Source of the DNA: Muribaculaceae bacterium
GTDB taxonomy: Bacteria; Bacteroidota; Bacteroidia; Bacteroidales; Muribaculaceae
Direction of reading: 5' to 3'
Length of the DNA: 64,000 nucleotides
Assembly (NCBI GenBank): GCA_017436845.1
Contig: JAFSCJ010000003.1
Coordinates: 1 to 64,000 of the forward strand
Under the pieces are notes generated by a model. That model saw nothing but the letters and a program-made list of their open reading frames with translations. It did no database searches and had not been told where the DNA came from. How positions within the stretch are numbered: the first letter of the stretch is position 1; every line of letters begins with the position of its first letter. Positions 55,409-64,000 of this stretch are shown in pieces. Position numbers and translations under genes: made by a program.

Positions 55409-56779
55409 TTAGACTAATTCTCCAATGAGTGTTGCCGATGAGACCTCTAAAACTTTGACTTTGACTGTGTCGCCTATGCGGTAATTACCACGAGGGAATA
55501 CCATAGTCTTATTTTGTTGGGTGCGTCCCACAAATTGCTCTTTGCTGCGTTTTGAAACACCTTCGATAAGAACATCAAAAGTCTTGCCTATATCACGTTG
55601 ATTAGATGCGAGTGATAGCTCATTTTGCAACGCAATCATGCGGTTAAGACGCTCGATTTTAATATCTTCAGCGATATTGTCGGGTAGATTCTTTGATGCC
55701 ATTGTACCTGGACGTTCAGAATATTTAAACATGAATGCAGCATCAAATCCCACCTCTCGCATTAATGACAATGTTTCTTGGAAATCCTCTTCACTTTCGT
55801 TGTGGAAACCGGTAAACATATCGGTAGAGATACCGCAATCAGGTATTGCTTTTTTGATTGCCGCGATGCGGTCAAGATACCATTCGCGAGTATAATGGCG
55901 ATTCATCGCTTTAAGCACAGAGTTGCTACCAGATTGTACAGGCAGATGAATGTGGTTACACACATTTGGATAGCGAGCAATTACTGCAATAATTTCGTCG
56001 CTCATGTCCTTAGGGTGAGATGTGGTGAAACGCACTCTCATATTGGGAGCCGCTTCTGCAACCATTGAAAGTAATTGAGCAAAGTTAATTACATTGCCAG
56101 TGGCATCAGTGTATTTGTAGCTATTGACATTTTGCCCTAATAGGGTAACCTCTTTGAATCCTTTGTTACGCAAGTCGGCAAGCTCATTAAGAATGCTGGC
56201 TGCCTCGCGACTGCGTTCACGTCCGCGAGTATAAGGAACTATGCAATAAGAGCAGAAATTATTACATCCTCGCATGATGCTGATATATCCCGATACGATA
56301 TTGCCTGTGATACGAGCCGGAATAATATCACGATAGGTCTCAGTCGTGCTTAATTCTACATTTATGGCTTTCTCTCCGGATTCAACAGCTGCAAAAAGGT
56401 TAGGGAGATCGAGATAAGAGTCGGGACCTGCCACCAAGTCAACTTCGTAATCATTAATCAAGGTGTCGCGAACACGTTCAGCCATACAACCGATAACACC
56501 AACGATGAGTCGGTGATTGCGACGTTTGCGACGCAATGACGACAAAAATGTTAAGCGAGAGATTATTTTTTGTTCAGCATTATCTCTAATCGAACATGTG
56601 TTTAGAAGAATAGCATCAGCGTCATCAATATTGTCGGTAACAGAATATCCCGCCATTTCCATTACTGAAGCTACAACTTCACTATCGGCAACATTCATTT
56701 GACATCCGTAGGTCTCAATGAATAATTTTTTGTCGCAAATAGGGTTATCGAGTGTGGTTGCTTGTGTTGACATAATCAA
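55409..56779 (-). CDS. miaB: tRNA-2-methylthio-N6-dimethylallyladenosine synthase
   Basis: 456 aa radical-SAM methylthiotransferase. Three N-terminal cluster cysteines are Cys26 (TYGCQMNVADSE), Cys62 (NTCSIRDNAEQK) and Cys98 (VIGCMAERV). The radical-SAM Cys172, Cys176 and Cys179 are in RGCNNFCSYCIVPYTRGRERS. A C-terminal TRAM domain begins about residue 392 (FDVLIEGVSKRSKEQFVGRT). It modifies A37 of tRNAs reading UNN codons. The start could be Met1 or Met3, since both are ATG. Confidence 0.95.
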   Translation of the reverse strand: MIMSTQATTLDNPICDKKLFIETYGCQMNVADSEVVASVMEMAGYSVTDNIDDADAILLNTCSIRDNAEQKIISRLTFLSSLRRKRRNHRLIVGVIGCMAERVRDTLINDYEVDLVAGPDSYLDLPNLFAAVESGEKAINVELSTTETYRDIIPARITGNIVSGYISIMRGCNNFCSYCIVPYTRGRERSREAASILNELADLRNKGFKEVTLLGQNVNSYKYTDATGNVINFAQLLSMVAEAAPNMRVRFTTSHPKDMSDEIIAVIARYPNVCNHIHLPVQSGSNSVLKAMNRHYTREWYLDRIAAIKKAIPDCGISTDMFTGFHNESEEDFQETLSLMREVGFDAAFMFKYSERPGTMASKNLPDNIAEDIKIERLNRMIALQNELSLASNQRDIGKTFDVLIEGVSKRSKEQFVGRTQQNKTMVFPRGNYRIGDTVKVKVLEVSSATLIGELV

Positions 56780-56835
56780 ATGATTGTAAATAAGGAAAAT
56801 TCATTTGTTCTATGGGTGATAAACACGCAAAAAAC

Positions 56836-56867
56836 TTTGTAAGAACAATTAGAATTGTCTATTTTTG
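56836..56867 (+). promoter_or_regulatory. Promoter of the succinate CoA-transferase gene
   Basis: TTTG at 56836-56839, a 20-nt spacer and TATTTTTG at 56860-56867 form an exact Bacteroides-type promoter. The leader would be about 100 nt and AT-rich. Confidence 0.75.
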
Positions 56868-56976
56868 TGCAAAATTAGTAAATGCGGTGGATATAGTCAA
56901 CCTAATTTATTGAAAAACTAAACAACAAAATTGAATATAAATTAAAATAAAAATAACCCTAAATTATTTTACCACA

Positions 56977-58470
56977 ATGGCAATCCCTTTTATTTCAGCA
57001 CAAGAAGCTGCTGAGCACATAAAAAATGGAGACAACGTGGGTTTCTCTGGCTTTACAGCCTCAGGAACACCAAAGGTAGTTACTGAAGCTCTTGCTGAAA
57101 AAGCAATAAAAGAGCATGAACAAGGACGCGAGTTCAAAATTAATATGTTCACTGGTGCGTCAACTAATGATCATGTTGATGGTGCACTTGCTCGTGCTAA
57201 TGCGATAAATAGGCGCACTCCCTATCAGAGTAATGCAGACATGCGTAAGCGCTTGAATGCTCATGATGCTCATTATTTTGACTTACATTTATCTGAATTG
57301 GCTCAAAAAATGCGTTATGGCGTGTTTGGTAAGCTTGATGTTGCAATCCTTGAAGTAGCAGATATTGATGACAATGGTGACATTGTTCTTGGTACAGGTA
57401 TGGGCATATCACCAACAATTGCGATGCTTGCCGACAAGGTTATCATTGAGTTAAATGAGGCATTACCCAAGTCTATCCGTGGATTGCATGACGTCTATAT
57501 TCCTGCTGATCCCCCTTATCGTCGCGAAATACCCATCTATAAAGCAAGCGACCGCATTGGTACACCCATCTTGCATGTTGACCCTGCTAAGATTGTAGGT
57601 ATCGTTAAAACTAATGCAAAAGATGGCGTTAAGAGTTTTGCCGACCTTGATGAAACAACAATGTTGATTGGTGCAAATGTATGTAATTTCCTCCTTGGCG
57701 AATTGCGTGCAGGTCGCATTCCTAAATCATTCCTCCCTATGCAATCAGGTGTGGGTAATGTAGCAAATGCGGTGCTTCATGGACTTGGCGAAGTTGCTGA
57801 AATTCCTCAATTTGACATGTACACTGAGGTTATTCAAGACTCTGTTGTCGACTTGATGAAAAAAGGCAAATGTCGTTTCGCAAGTACTTGCTCAATGACG
57901 TTCTCTGACGATATGATGGATGAAGTGTTGGCCAACATGGATTTCTTCCGTGATAAAATCCTTATCCGTCCAGGCGAAATTTCTAACCATCCTGAAATCG
58001 TGCGCCGTTTAGGTCTCATCACAATGAACACTGCACTCGAAGCCGACATCTTTGGTAACATCAACTCAACTCATGTTCTTGGCACTAAGATGATGAATGG
58101 TATTGGAGGTTCAGGGGACTTTACTCGCAATGGCTTCTTGTCAATCTTCAGTTGCCCATCAGTAACTAAGGGCGGATTGATTAGTAACATTGTGCCAATG
58201 GTTTCTCACCTTGACCATAGCGAACACTCAGTAGATGCTCTCATCACTGATCAAGGTATTGCTGACCTTCGTGGCAAAGATCCTGTTCAACGTGCTGAAA
58301 CAATCATCGAAAATTGCGTTAACCCTGAATACAAACAATTACTTTGGGATTATCTCAAACTTGGCAAGGGTGGTCAAACACCTCACTCTCTCAAGGCTGC
58401 ATTTGCATTCCACACAGAGTTTGCTGAGTCAGGCGATATGCGCAACACTGACTGGTCAAAGTTCGCATAA
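56977..58470 (+). CDS. Succinate CoA-transferase / acetyl-CoA hydrolase family
   Basis: 497 aa of the class I CoA-transferase family. The likely catalytic Glu is Glu284 in QFDMYTEVIQDSVVDLMKKG. Other features are VGFSGFTASGTPKVVTEAL (CoA region), GTGMGISPTIAML, LPMQSGVGNVANAVLHGLGE and GSGDFTRNGFLSIFSCPSVTKGG. Such enzymes move CoA between succinate and acetate or propionate and serve the succinate-propionate fermentation of Bacteroidales. Codon use is strongly biased, as for a highly expressed gene. Acetyl-CoA hydrolase is the alternative name in databases. Confidence 0.88.
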   Translation: MAIPFISAQEAAEHIKNGDNVGFSGFTASGTPKVVTEALAEKAIKEHEQGREFKINMFTGASTNDHVDGALARANAINRRTPYQSNADMRKRLNAHDAHYFDLHLSELAQKMRYGVFGKLDVAILEVADIDDNGDIVLGTGMGISPTIAMLADKVIIELNEALPKSIRGLHDVYIPADPPYRREIPIYKASDRIGTPILHVDPAKIVGIVKTNAKDGVKSFADLDETTMLIGANVCNFLLGELRAGRIPKSFLPMQSGVGNVANAVLHGLGEVAEIPQFDMYTEVIQDSVVDLMKKGKCRFASTCSMTFSDDMMDEVLANMDFFRDKILIRPGEISNHPEIVRRLGLITMNTALEADIFGNINSTHVLGTKMMNGIGGSGDFTRNGFLSIFSCPSVTKGGLISNIVPMVSHLDHSEHSVDALITDQGIADLRGKDPVQRAETIIENCVNPEYKQLLWDYLKLGKGGQTPHSLKAAFAFHTEFAESGDMRNTDWSKFA

Positions 58471-58489
58471 CAATTACTTCTTGTATATA

Positions 58490-58521
58490 ACAACGCCTGG
58501 CTTAAGCCGGGCGTTGTCTTT
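58490..58521 (+). terminator. Terminator of the CoA-transferase gene
   Basis: ACAACGCCTGGC (58490-58501) pairs with GCCGGGCGTTGT (58506-58517), with one T-G pair, then CTTTT. It touches the stop of the convergent barrel gene. Confidence 0.85.
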
Positions 58522-59834
58522 TAGAAACCGACGCGGACCATGGCCGAGATGCGGTTGTTGTGGATAGCGGTGTTGTCAAAGGTGCGCTTTATGCCATAGT
58601 TGTATTCAGCACCGATATTGACAAATGGTGATGCACGCCAAATGAAATTAACTGCCGCATAGTGCTCATATTTTAGTTGGCCGTCAAAAGGAATGATACC
58701 GCCAGCATATTCGTTAACATGGTTGCGCATATATCCCCACATTGCAGTAGAGAATAAAGAAGGAGAGAAATCATACTGAACTGCACACAATCCTCCCCAT
58801 GATTTAGTGCGACGATATTGCCCTGTTGCAGGATCGTCTGGGACTAAATCAAGAAATCTATCCTCGTTGTTTTTCAGGTAGTTGGCTATACCCTCACCGC
58901 CTTGCGCCATTAGGAATATAGTGGCATTGCGAGCTGTTAATGCCGATGTTAGCTTCACCCCATATCCCATGAGAGATGTGCGCTTTTGTGTTACGCTGTT
59001 GATGTAGGGTAGTGTGCGAATGACTGATGAAATTCTGACATGGTTGTTTTGATTCCACCCATATTGTAGGTAAAATGGGAAGTCGGGTGTGCTTTGATTT
59101 GGATCTGTTTCCTCTTTGTTGAAGTGAGTCATGCTAAGGCGTGGCATTTCAAGTGCAACGCCAAATTTCCAATAGGGGTTGAGGTATCGTTGATAGTTAA
59201 AAGTCATGTTGGAATGAGCTCCTGACGCTCCTGCACCATTTCCGTCAATGAGGTAGGGATTCACCGATTTATCGTCATAAAGGCTTGATGCGTAGCCGAG
59301 TGTGAAACGAGCTATTTTTATATATGCGTAATCACATTTTGTTATAAACTCGTTTCCTGTTCCACCGTTGAATGTTAGGGCGATAAATATACCGGTGCGA
59401 TATTTATTAGAGGGCATACCCACAATGTTGAAATTCACGCTACTTGATTTTATTGTCATCTGCGTTAATTGTTCATTGCCCGGTGATGCTTTATATAAAT
59501 CGCTGGTTTTGAAATCAGTGGGGTTGTCATAGGGGTTGCACCAATCATATGTTCCAATGGCTTTTACTGTTGCGCCAAGGCTCATGTAAAAGCGTTTGTT
59601 GTTGTCGATGATGGCAAATTGGGGTGCTGTGTATTCTGGATCGACAGGTATGTTGTCAAGAAGTATTTGGTAAGCATCATCGGTAGCTGCTGTGGAATCG
59701 CCTATGACATATTCAATACATTTGTTAGTTGTCTGATTAACATGGTGTTGAGCAACTCCTATTAGATAACAAAACGAGGCTATTGCGAAAAGAGGAAAGC
59801 GTAAAGATTTCATGGCAATAAATATTAATGCCAT
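58521..59834 (-). CDS. Outer-membrane beta-barrel protein (DcaP-like candidate)
   Basis: 437 aa. The better start is probably the internal ATG at 59813, which gives MKSLRFPLFAIASFCYLIGVAQ as signal peptide. An amphipathic-strand barrel fills the rest: MSLGATVKAIGTYDWCNPYDNPTDF, then repeated aromatic strands and a final aromatic residue in MVRVGF. The opening strand and the DNPTDF segment recall DcaP-type porins, but I am not certain. It is the last gene of a minus run that begins with a BtuB-like receptor 2.1 kb upstream, with 36 nt after the beta-propeller gene, so it may share that transcript. Confidence 0.6.
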   Translation of the reverse strand: MALIFIAMKSLRFPLFAIASFCYLIGVAQHHVNQTTNKCIEYVIGDSTAATDDAYQILLDNIPVDPEYTAPQFAIIDNNKRFYMSLGATVKAIGTYDWCNPYDNPTDFKTSDLYKASPGNEQLTQMTIKSSSVNFNIVGMPSNKYRTGIFIALTFNGGTGNEFITKCDYAYIKIARFTLGYASSLYDDKSVNPYLIDGNGAGASGAHSNMTFNYQRYLNPYWKFGVALEMPRLSMTHFNKEETDPNQSTPDFPFYLQYGWNQNNHVRISSVIRTLPYINSVTQKRTSLMGYGVKLTSALTARNATIFLMAQGGEGIANYLKNNEDRFLDLVPDDPATGQYRRTKSWGGLCAVQYDFSPSLFSTAMWGYMRNHVNEYAGGIIPFDGQLKYEHYAAVNFIWRASPFVNIGAEYNYGIKRTFDNTAIHNNRISAMVRVGF

Positions 59835-59870
59835 AAAATTAGTAAAATGTCAGATATAAACAAAAAGATG

Positions 59871-61019
59871 TTATTCAATTGAGCCTTTGAAGGCAAATTG
59901 TGCAGGAATTTCGCCGGTGGTTTGGCTCCAAAGTCTTATGCCATCGGGGGAGTAGCAATGTATGCGACCTGATGACACATAGTTGCGGGCATCGGTAATG
60001 TAAATTTCTCCGGTGATGGGATGTACAGCTATGCCATGAGGCATTTTGATTTCGGTTTCAGTGCCGTCTTTAATGATTTGGTCATCAGCAATTTGCAGAG
60101 TATTGAGATTGAGAATAGAGTATGAAATAGATGTTTTCCCTGTCAAATCGTTGGTCGATGCACTATAAATATATGCCGAATCACCATGTATCCACATATC
60201 GCTTACGGGGGTATCAATTTCTGAGACAACCATATCTAACTGAGGATCAATTACAAACAAGCATGATTGAATGTCGGCATTGTCGCCTCGTGATGTAACA
60301 TAAATCATTCCACGAGAGTCTCGTTTTACACGATGAAGATTTATCGCAACATCAATCTCTTTGGTTACAATAAAATAGTCAAGGTCGATGACTGAAACCG
60401 TTGTATCATAGTTTGGTGCGCGGTAGCCACCTGAGTTGGCAACATACAGTTTACCGTTACTGATAGCCATCTCTTCTGGTTGATATCCCACATCAATGCG
60501 ATCTACAACATTGAGTGAAAGAGTGTCTATTTTAAATATTGCTCCGCGTGGAGCTTTGGGATCATCTTGAATGGGCGAAACATAACTGCTAACATATACA
60601 TATCGGCCATGCCCGAGAGCATATCGGCAATTGGGAATATCTATTTTTGTGATGTGTGTAGCATCACAAGCACGCATTACTTCAACTTTGTGAGAGCAAT
60701 TTATTACGGCATACAATTTTGAGCCATATATCTCCAAATCATTACCGACATCGCCTAATTCTTTTACGGCTGAAGGATTACGTTCGGCATATATGTTTTT
60801 AATATATGTCCCTGTAGTTTCGTCAAAATAGTCAAGGGAGCTTTTGTTTGAGCCCATGTTTCCTTCGTTGAGCAGATAAAAACCGTCAATACCCGTAAAT
60901 CGAGGCTCTCCAACTTCAGTAGATGTAGATTGTTGGATGTATATATCCTCGCGACAACCTATTGTTATTAAGAGCAATAGGAAGGGGAGAAGTTTTATTA
61001 TTGCCGAATTTTTAAGCAT
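59871..61019 (-). CDS. BtuG-like surface beta-propeller lipoprotein (probable corrinoid binding)
   Basis: 382 aa with lipobox ITIGCRED (Cys22). The mature protein is a seven-bladed YncE-type propeller. It opens with GFYLLNEGNMGSNKSSLDYFD and LGDVGNDLEIYGSKLYAVINCS, and later blades carry KLYVANSGG, IYVTSRGDN and PHGIAVHPITGEIYITDAR. BtuG proteins of Bacteroides share this opening and capture vitamin B12 with very high affinity for BtuB. The neighbouring BtuB-like receptor supports this assignment. Its ATG overlaps the previous stop (TAATG), suggesting translational coupling. Confidence 0.68.
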   Translation of the reverse strand: MLKNSAIIKLLPFLLLLITIGCREDIYIQQSTSTEVGEPRFTGIDGFYLLNEGNMGSNKSSLDYFDETTGTYIKNIYAERNPSAVKELGDVGNDLEIYGSKLYAVINCSHKVEVMRACDATHITKIDIPNCRYALGHGRYVYVSSYVSPIQDDPKAPRGAIFKIDTLSLNVVDRIDVGYQPEEMAISNGKLYVANSGGYRAPNYDTTVSVIDLDYFIVTKEIDVAINLHRVKRDSRGMIYVTSRGDNADIQSCLFVIDPQLDMVVSEIDTPVSDMWIHGDSAYIYSASTNDLTGKTSISYSILNLNTLQIADDQIIKDGTETEIKMPHGIAVHPITGEIYITDARNYVSSGRIHCYSPDGIRLWSQTTGEIPAQFAFKGSIE

Positions 61020-61969
61020 TATTCGTATTTTAATCGTTCAATTTTTGCAATCTCGGTAGAACATTCGCCAAGAGGTCCGTTTGACTGCAAAACACCGGTA
61101 TATATTTTTATGAAATTGATGTGGCTCAAATTTACCTTTTTTCCATTAGAATCGATAGCGTTATCGATATCAAGGCAGGATAAATTGGTGTTATTAGGGT
61201 GACAGTCGGCATATCCGTTGTAGCACATCAAATCATATTTTTGAGTTGAGGAGTTGAATTTGCCATTGTCGGGTAATCTTCGTCCATGAAATGTCATTGT
61301 CTCGCTATTTAGCCACATGGGGAAAAAACTTTGCTCATGATGTCCACTATTGTTGATGTAGCCACTATCTCCATTTGATGCTTCCCAATATATATAGTTA
61401 TCGGCAGTTGCATTTTCAGCAGGTTGATGATAGATAACGGTGTAATCATCTATTCCGTTGACTGTCTCACTCCCTTTTAGTTCATACCATGTGTCATCGG
61501 CAAGACCATTTCCATTTGTATCTTGCATCACGAGCACAATTCCGGGCTCTGAACTTCCATATCTGACACTCTCAGTTGATGCGTTGGCGTAAACGGCATT
61601 TCCCACAATGCGCATGTCGGATTTCCCTGAGATGTTTTCTATAGGGCTATTTAGCTTTAAGGTAACATATCCACCCCATGCCCCAAGTGAAATCATGTCG
61701 CCATTGTTTAATAATTCTGTCGCTTTTTTGCATATAATCTCATAGGTGTCACCGGCAGTATATTCAGGCGCTTGATTTACAAATTGACCGGGTGCGGGCT
61801 TGTAGTCAATGACTGTGATGTTTACAATCTCTCCTTGAATCGTATATGTTGGACATATTGTAGGTCCATCATCTCCTTCGTTGCTGTTGCTCTCTCCTTC
61901 ACTGCATGATGTTGCAGTTAGTAATGTTGCAGTTAGTGTCAAATGGAAAATGTTGCGAAATAATTTCAT
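61019..61969 (-). CDS. Surface lipoprotein of a corrinoid-type uptake locus
   Basis: 316 aa with lipobox ATSCSEGE (Cys22). An acidic linker (EGESNSNEGDDGP) leads to a beta-rich body with MISLGAWGGYVTLKLNSPIEN, VLVMQDTNGNGLADDTWYELKGSE (a calcium-binding-type DTNGNGLADD loop) and a C-terminal FIKIYTGVLQSNGPLGECSTEI. Related cell-surface proteins are encoded beside BtuB/BtuG in Bacteroidales as I recall; the exact role is unknown, perhaps an accessory ligand binder. Start and stop overlap the neighbours by single bases on both sides. Confidence 0.6.
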   Translation of the reverse strand: MKLFRNIFHLTLTATLLTATSCSEGESNSNEGDDGPTICPTYTIQGEIVNITVIDYKPAPGQFVNQAPEYTAGDTYEIICKKATELLNNGDMISLGAWGGYVTLKLNSPIENISGKSDMRIVGNAVYANASTESVRYGSSEPGIVLVMQDTNGNGLADDTWYELKGSETVNGIDDYTVIYHQPAENATADNYIYWEASNGDSGYINNSGHHEQSFFPMWLNSETMTFHGRRLPDNGKFNSSTQKYDLMCYNGYADCHPNNTNLSCLDIDNAIDSNGKKVNLSHINFIKIYTGVLQSNGPLGECSTEIAKIERLKYE

Positions 61970-63984
61970 TATATATCGGCTTTTAAAGTTAATTTGAAAT
62001 TGCGTACGGGCATTGGGTAGTTGAGAATTACCTCATAATCTTGGTCGAAGATGTTGTTTATCTCAACTCCGGCACGACACTTTATTTTGTTGATATTGAA
62101 TTTTTTAAATATAGAGGCATCATGGGTGTACCATGGCTGTTCATAATTTGTGGGGATATTCTCTTGTGCGTTATAGCGCTCTCCTGTATATATGAAACTA
62201 TAGTTTAAATCCCACCCTTGAAATGATGCTCTTGCGATGACTGAGCCTGAATGTAAAGGGACATAGGGGATTTGATGACCATAGTAAGCATCATTCCGGT
62301 CAGTAAAATCTCGTGCTTTTTGATAGGTGTAGTTTAGTCTCATTCCGAGACCTATTTTGTCTAATTGGGCTTCTGCCTCTGTAGAAAATTCTAATCCTAA
62401 GATTTCCACCTTGCCAAGATTGAGCATTGTCCAACGGAATTGTTGACCTGATGGGTAGGCTACAATTTTGTTTGTTACTTTATTGAAATAGGCATCTCCT
62501 TGTAAAGATATGCTTTTTATGACGGAGTTGTTGAATTTGTGCCGATAGATTGATGAAATACTATATTGATAAGTGTATTCCGGCTCAAGATATTTATTCC
62601 CTATTTCGGTGTAATATAGGTCATTGAATGTGGGCATTCGAAATGCTTTCTTTGAAAATCCATTGATGTGCCAATCTGCATTTCCCATTGGTTGCCATGA
62701 AACGAATAGGGCAGGAGTCCATTCGGAGCGATAGCTCGTTTTGCGTTTGTGTGTATGTCCGTTACCGGAGCGGTCTTGTAGGAATGTCCCCAGCAAACTT
62801 GCTTGTGCGTCAAAGCCATAGCCTCTCAATGTTGTTGCCAACGCTACCATTTCGGTAAATCGTTCTGGATACACAAAGTTTGCCATATTGGATGTTAGCT
62901 TGTTCCATTGAAAATCGGTTGACAAAGACGCATCCCACCAAGGAGTGATGCGAGTGAGACTCACCATGGAAATGTAAGCTTCCTGCTGGTGATAGCGATT
63001 GTCAATATATAATTCTTTAGGATCATTGCGAAGGAAATGGAGATAGTCGTAGGCGTATTTGGCATTTATCTTCATCTGATAACGTTTAGAGAAGATATTT
63101 TCCCATGAGCCTTGAGCAAATATGTTTCTATCCCATTGGCGTTCTCCGTTTCGGAATACATTATTCACGATTGCACCGGGTATTCCTCGCTCAGAGTCGT
63201 AGAAATAGGCTTTAGCACTCCAACGCCCTGTGTGAGTGAAGCCAAATAGTGATGCTTCAGCTCTGATTGCTTCAATGTCGCCATTTTGGCGAGTTGCTGT
63301 TGTGTCATAGGCTACGGTGTTATCAAGATTGAGTCGGCGATAACGGAATTTGTATTTTCCGTTGGAGCGTGTGTATTCAGCACTTGCTGATAAACTGATG
63401 TGGCTACTTAGCCGTTGTTCCCACACAAATTCAGGATTTACAAGACTGAAACTGCCGGTTTTGAATTGGGCTATGATGCGTTGAGTTTTCCCATCTTCCC
63501 ATCGTGGACGGCGTGTGCGTATATAAATAGTTCCTGAAGATCCGAAATCCTTTGCCCCTTGAAAAATATTGCTCTTTTGACCATTATAAAGTTGGATTTC
63601 TTCAATGTTGTCGAGTGAGTATCTGCCAAGGTCTATTTGTCCGTTTTGGGCATTGCCCAGCTGTATGCCGTCATAAAATACACCTATGTGGTGTGTCCCC
63701 ATCGAGCGAATGTTTACCGTCTTGATACCCCCAATACCCCCAAAATCTTTTATCTGCACGCCTGAAAAATATCTCAGAGCATCGGCTACCGATTGCGAAT
63801 TGAGGTTTTGTAACGCTTTGCCACTCAATGATTGAGCTGGGATAATCTCTTTTTTGCGATTTTCGACAATGGTAACCTCTTGAACTTGAAATATTGAGTC
63901 GAGGTATAAATCATCGTTATCACTTGCAAAAACATTTAAAGCAAATGAGATTAATAGGAATAATATGTTACGTTTAGTTGTCAA
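61969..63984 (-). CDS. btuB: BtuB-like TonB-dependent receptor
   Basis: 671 aa. Signal peptide to about residue 20 (NVFA|SD). A TonB-box-like segment DSIFQVQEVTIVENRK precedes the plug, which has SVADALRYFSGVQIKDFGGIGGIKTVNIRSMGTHH (about residues 66-100), VFYDGIQLGNAQNGQIDLGRYS and IQLYNGQKSNIFQGAKDFGSSGTIYI. The barrel ends in FKLTLKADI. Size and plug fit vitamin B12 receptors. The start is TTG at 63984; an in-frame TAG lies a few codons upstream and no ATG is near. Any cobalamin riboswitch would lie beyond the right edge, so it cannot be checked here. Confidence 0.75.
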   Translation of the reverse strand: MTTKRNILFLLISFALNVFASDNDDLYLDSIFQVQEVTIVENRKKEIIPAQSLSGKALQNLNSQSVADALRYFSGVQIKDFGGIGGIKTVNIRSMGTHHIGVFYDGIQLGNAQNGQIDLGRYSLDNIEEIQLYNGQKSNIFQGAKDFGSSGTIYIRTRRPRWEDGKTQRIIAQFKTGSFSLVNPEFVWEQRLSSHISLSASAEYTRSNGKYKFRYRRLNLDNTVAYDTTATRQNGDIEAIRAEASLFGFTHTGRWSAKAYFYDSERGIPGAIVNNVFRNGERQWDRNIFAQGSWENIFSKRYQMKINAKYAYDYLHFLRNDPKELYIDNRYHQQEAYISMVSLTRITPWWDASLSTDFQWNKLTSNMANFVYPERFTEMVALATTLRGYGFDAQASLLGTFLQDRSGNGHTHKRKTSYRSEWTPALFVSWQPMGNADWHINGFSKKAFRMPTFNDLYYTEIGNKYLEPEYTYQYSISSIYRHKFNNSVIKSISLQGDAYFNKVTNKIVAYPSGQQFRWTMLNLGKVEILGLEFSTEAEAQLDKIGLGMRLNYTYQKARDFTDRNDAYYGHQIPYVPLHSGSVIARASFQGWDLNYSFIYTGERYNAQENIPTNYEQPWYTHDASIFKKFNINKIKCRAGVEINNIFDQDYEVILNYPMPVRNFKLTLKADI

Positions 63985-64000
63985 TAAAACCGACTATAAA

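Noticed and set aside
1-64000. tRNA, rRNA, CRISPR arrays, prophage or insertion sequences
   Set aside because: Spacers were read for cloverleaf-like segments, regular direct repeats and transposase-like proteins; none was found.

Overview
The window is chromosomal DNA of a gut-type Bacteroidota bacterium, order Bacteroidales. Evidence: AT-rich coding sequence, SusC/SusD pairs, many SPII lipoproteins, TamL and LptD of Bacteroidetes type, DUF4494 and DUF3098 proteins, a succinate CoA-transferase, an ilvD-B-N-thioesterase-C operon, and promoters of the Bacteroides form TTTG-N20-TAnnTTTG. The family (Muribaculaceae or a relative) is a guess. No rRNA, tRNA, CRISPR array, phage or complete insertion sequence is visible.

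Layout. 1-274: tail of a secreted protein with a sorting-type C-terminus. 0.45-10.2 kb: envelope assembly (tamB, tamL, lptD), then an HD hydrolase. 10.8-11.2 kb: a spacer with a cluster of short GAA-capped palindromes. 11.2-12.3 kb: ilvE. 12.4-30.5 kb: two divergent, paralogous operons, each SusC, SusD, Calx-beta-like lipoprotein, then a C10 cysteine peptidase, with different extra genes. 30.6-36.9 kb: the ilv operon behind a leader-peptide attenuator. 37-45 kb: OmpA-like protein, transketolase, sugar MFS transporter, YggS, DUF4494, esterase, YigZ. 45.4-49.8 kb: ftsX-DUF3098-uppP-truB-queA-DUF2148 on the minus strand, the last broken by an in-frame stop. 49.9-52.7 kb: a His-rich small protein and a TonB receptor, probably for metal. 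52.7-54.1 kb: a long imperfect hairpin and two orphan envelope proteins. 54.2-58.5 kb: MFS transporter, miaB, succinate CoA-transferase. 58.5-64 kb: outer-membrane barrel, BtuG-like lipoprotein, surface lipoprotein and BtuB-like receptor, probably for corrinoid uptake.

The most unusual part is 12.4-30.5 kb. No carbohydrate-active enzyme is visible, so the SusCD pairs look like peptide importers (RagAB-like logic) fed by their own C10 peptidases. The two operons share an exact 22-bp inverted repeat in their 5' leaders, a strong hairpin 16-19 nt before each peptidase start, and a 65-nt, nearly identical 3' end with terminator after two unrelated last genes. The leader repeats bracket about 153 bp that holds a good promoter facing only the plus operon. 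That is the geometry of an invertible promoter able to choose between the two systems. This is inference from sequence. The locus lies between ilvE and ilvD, so branched-chain amino acid synthesis flanks a likely peptide-scavenging locus.
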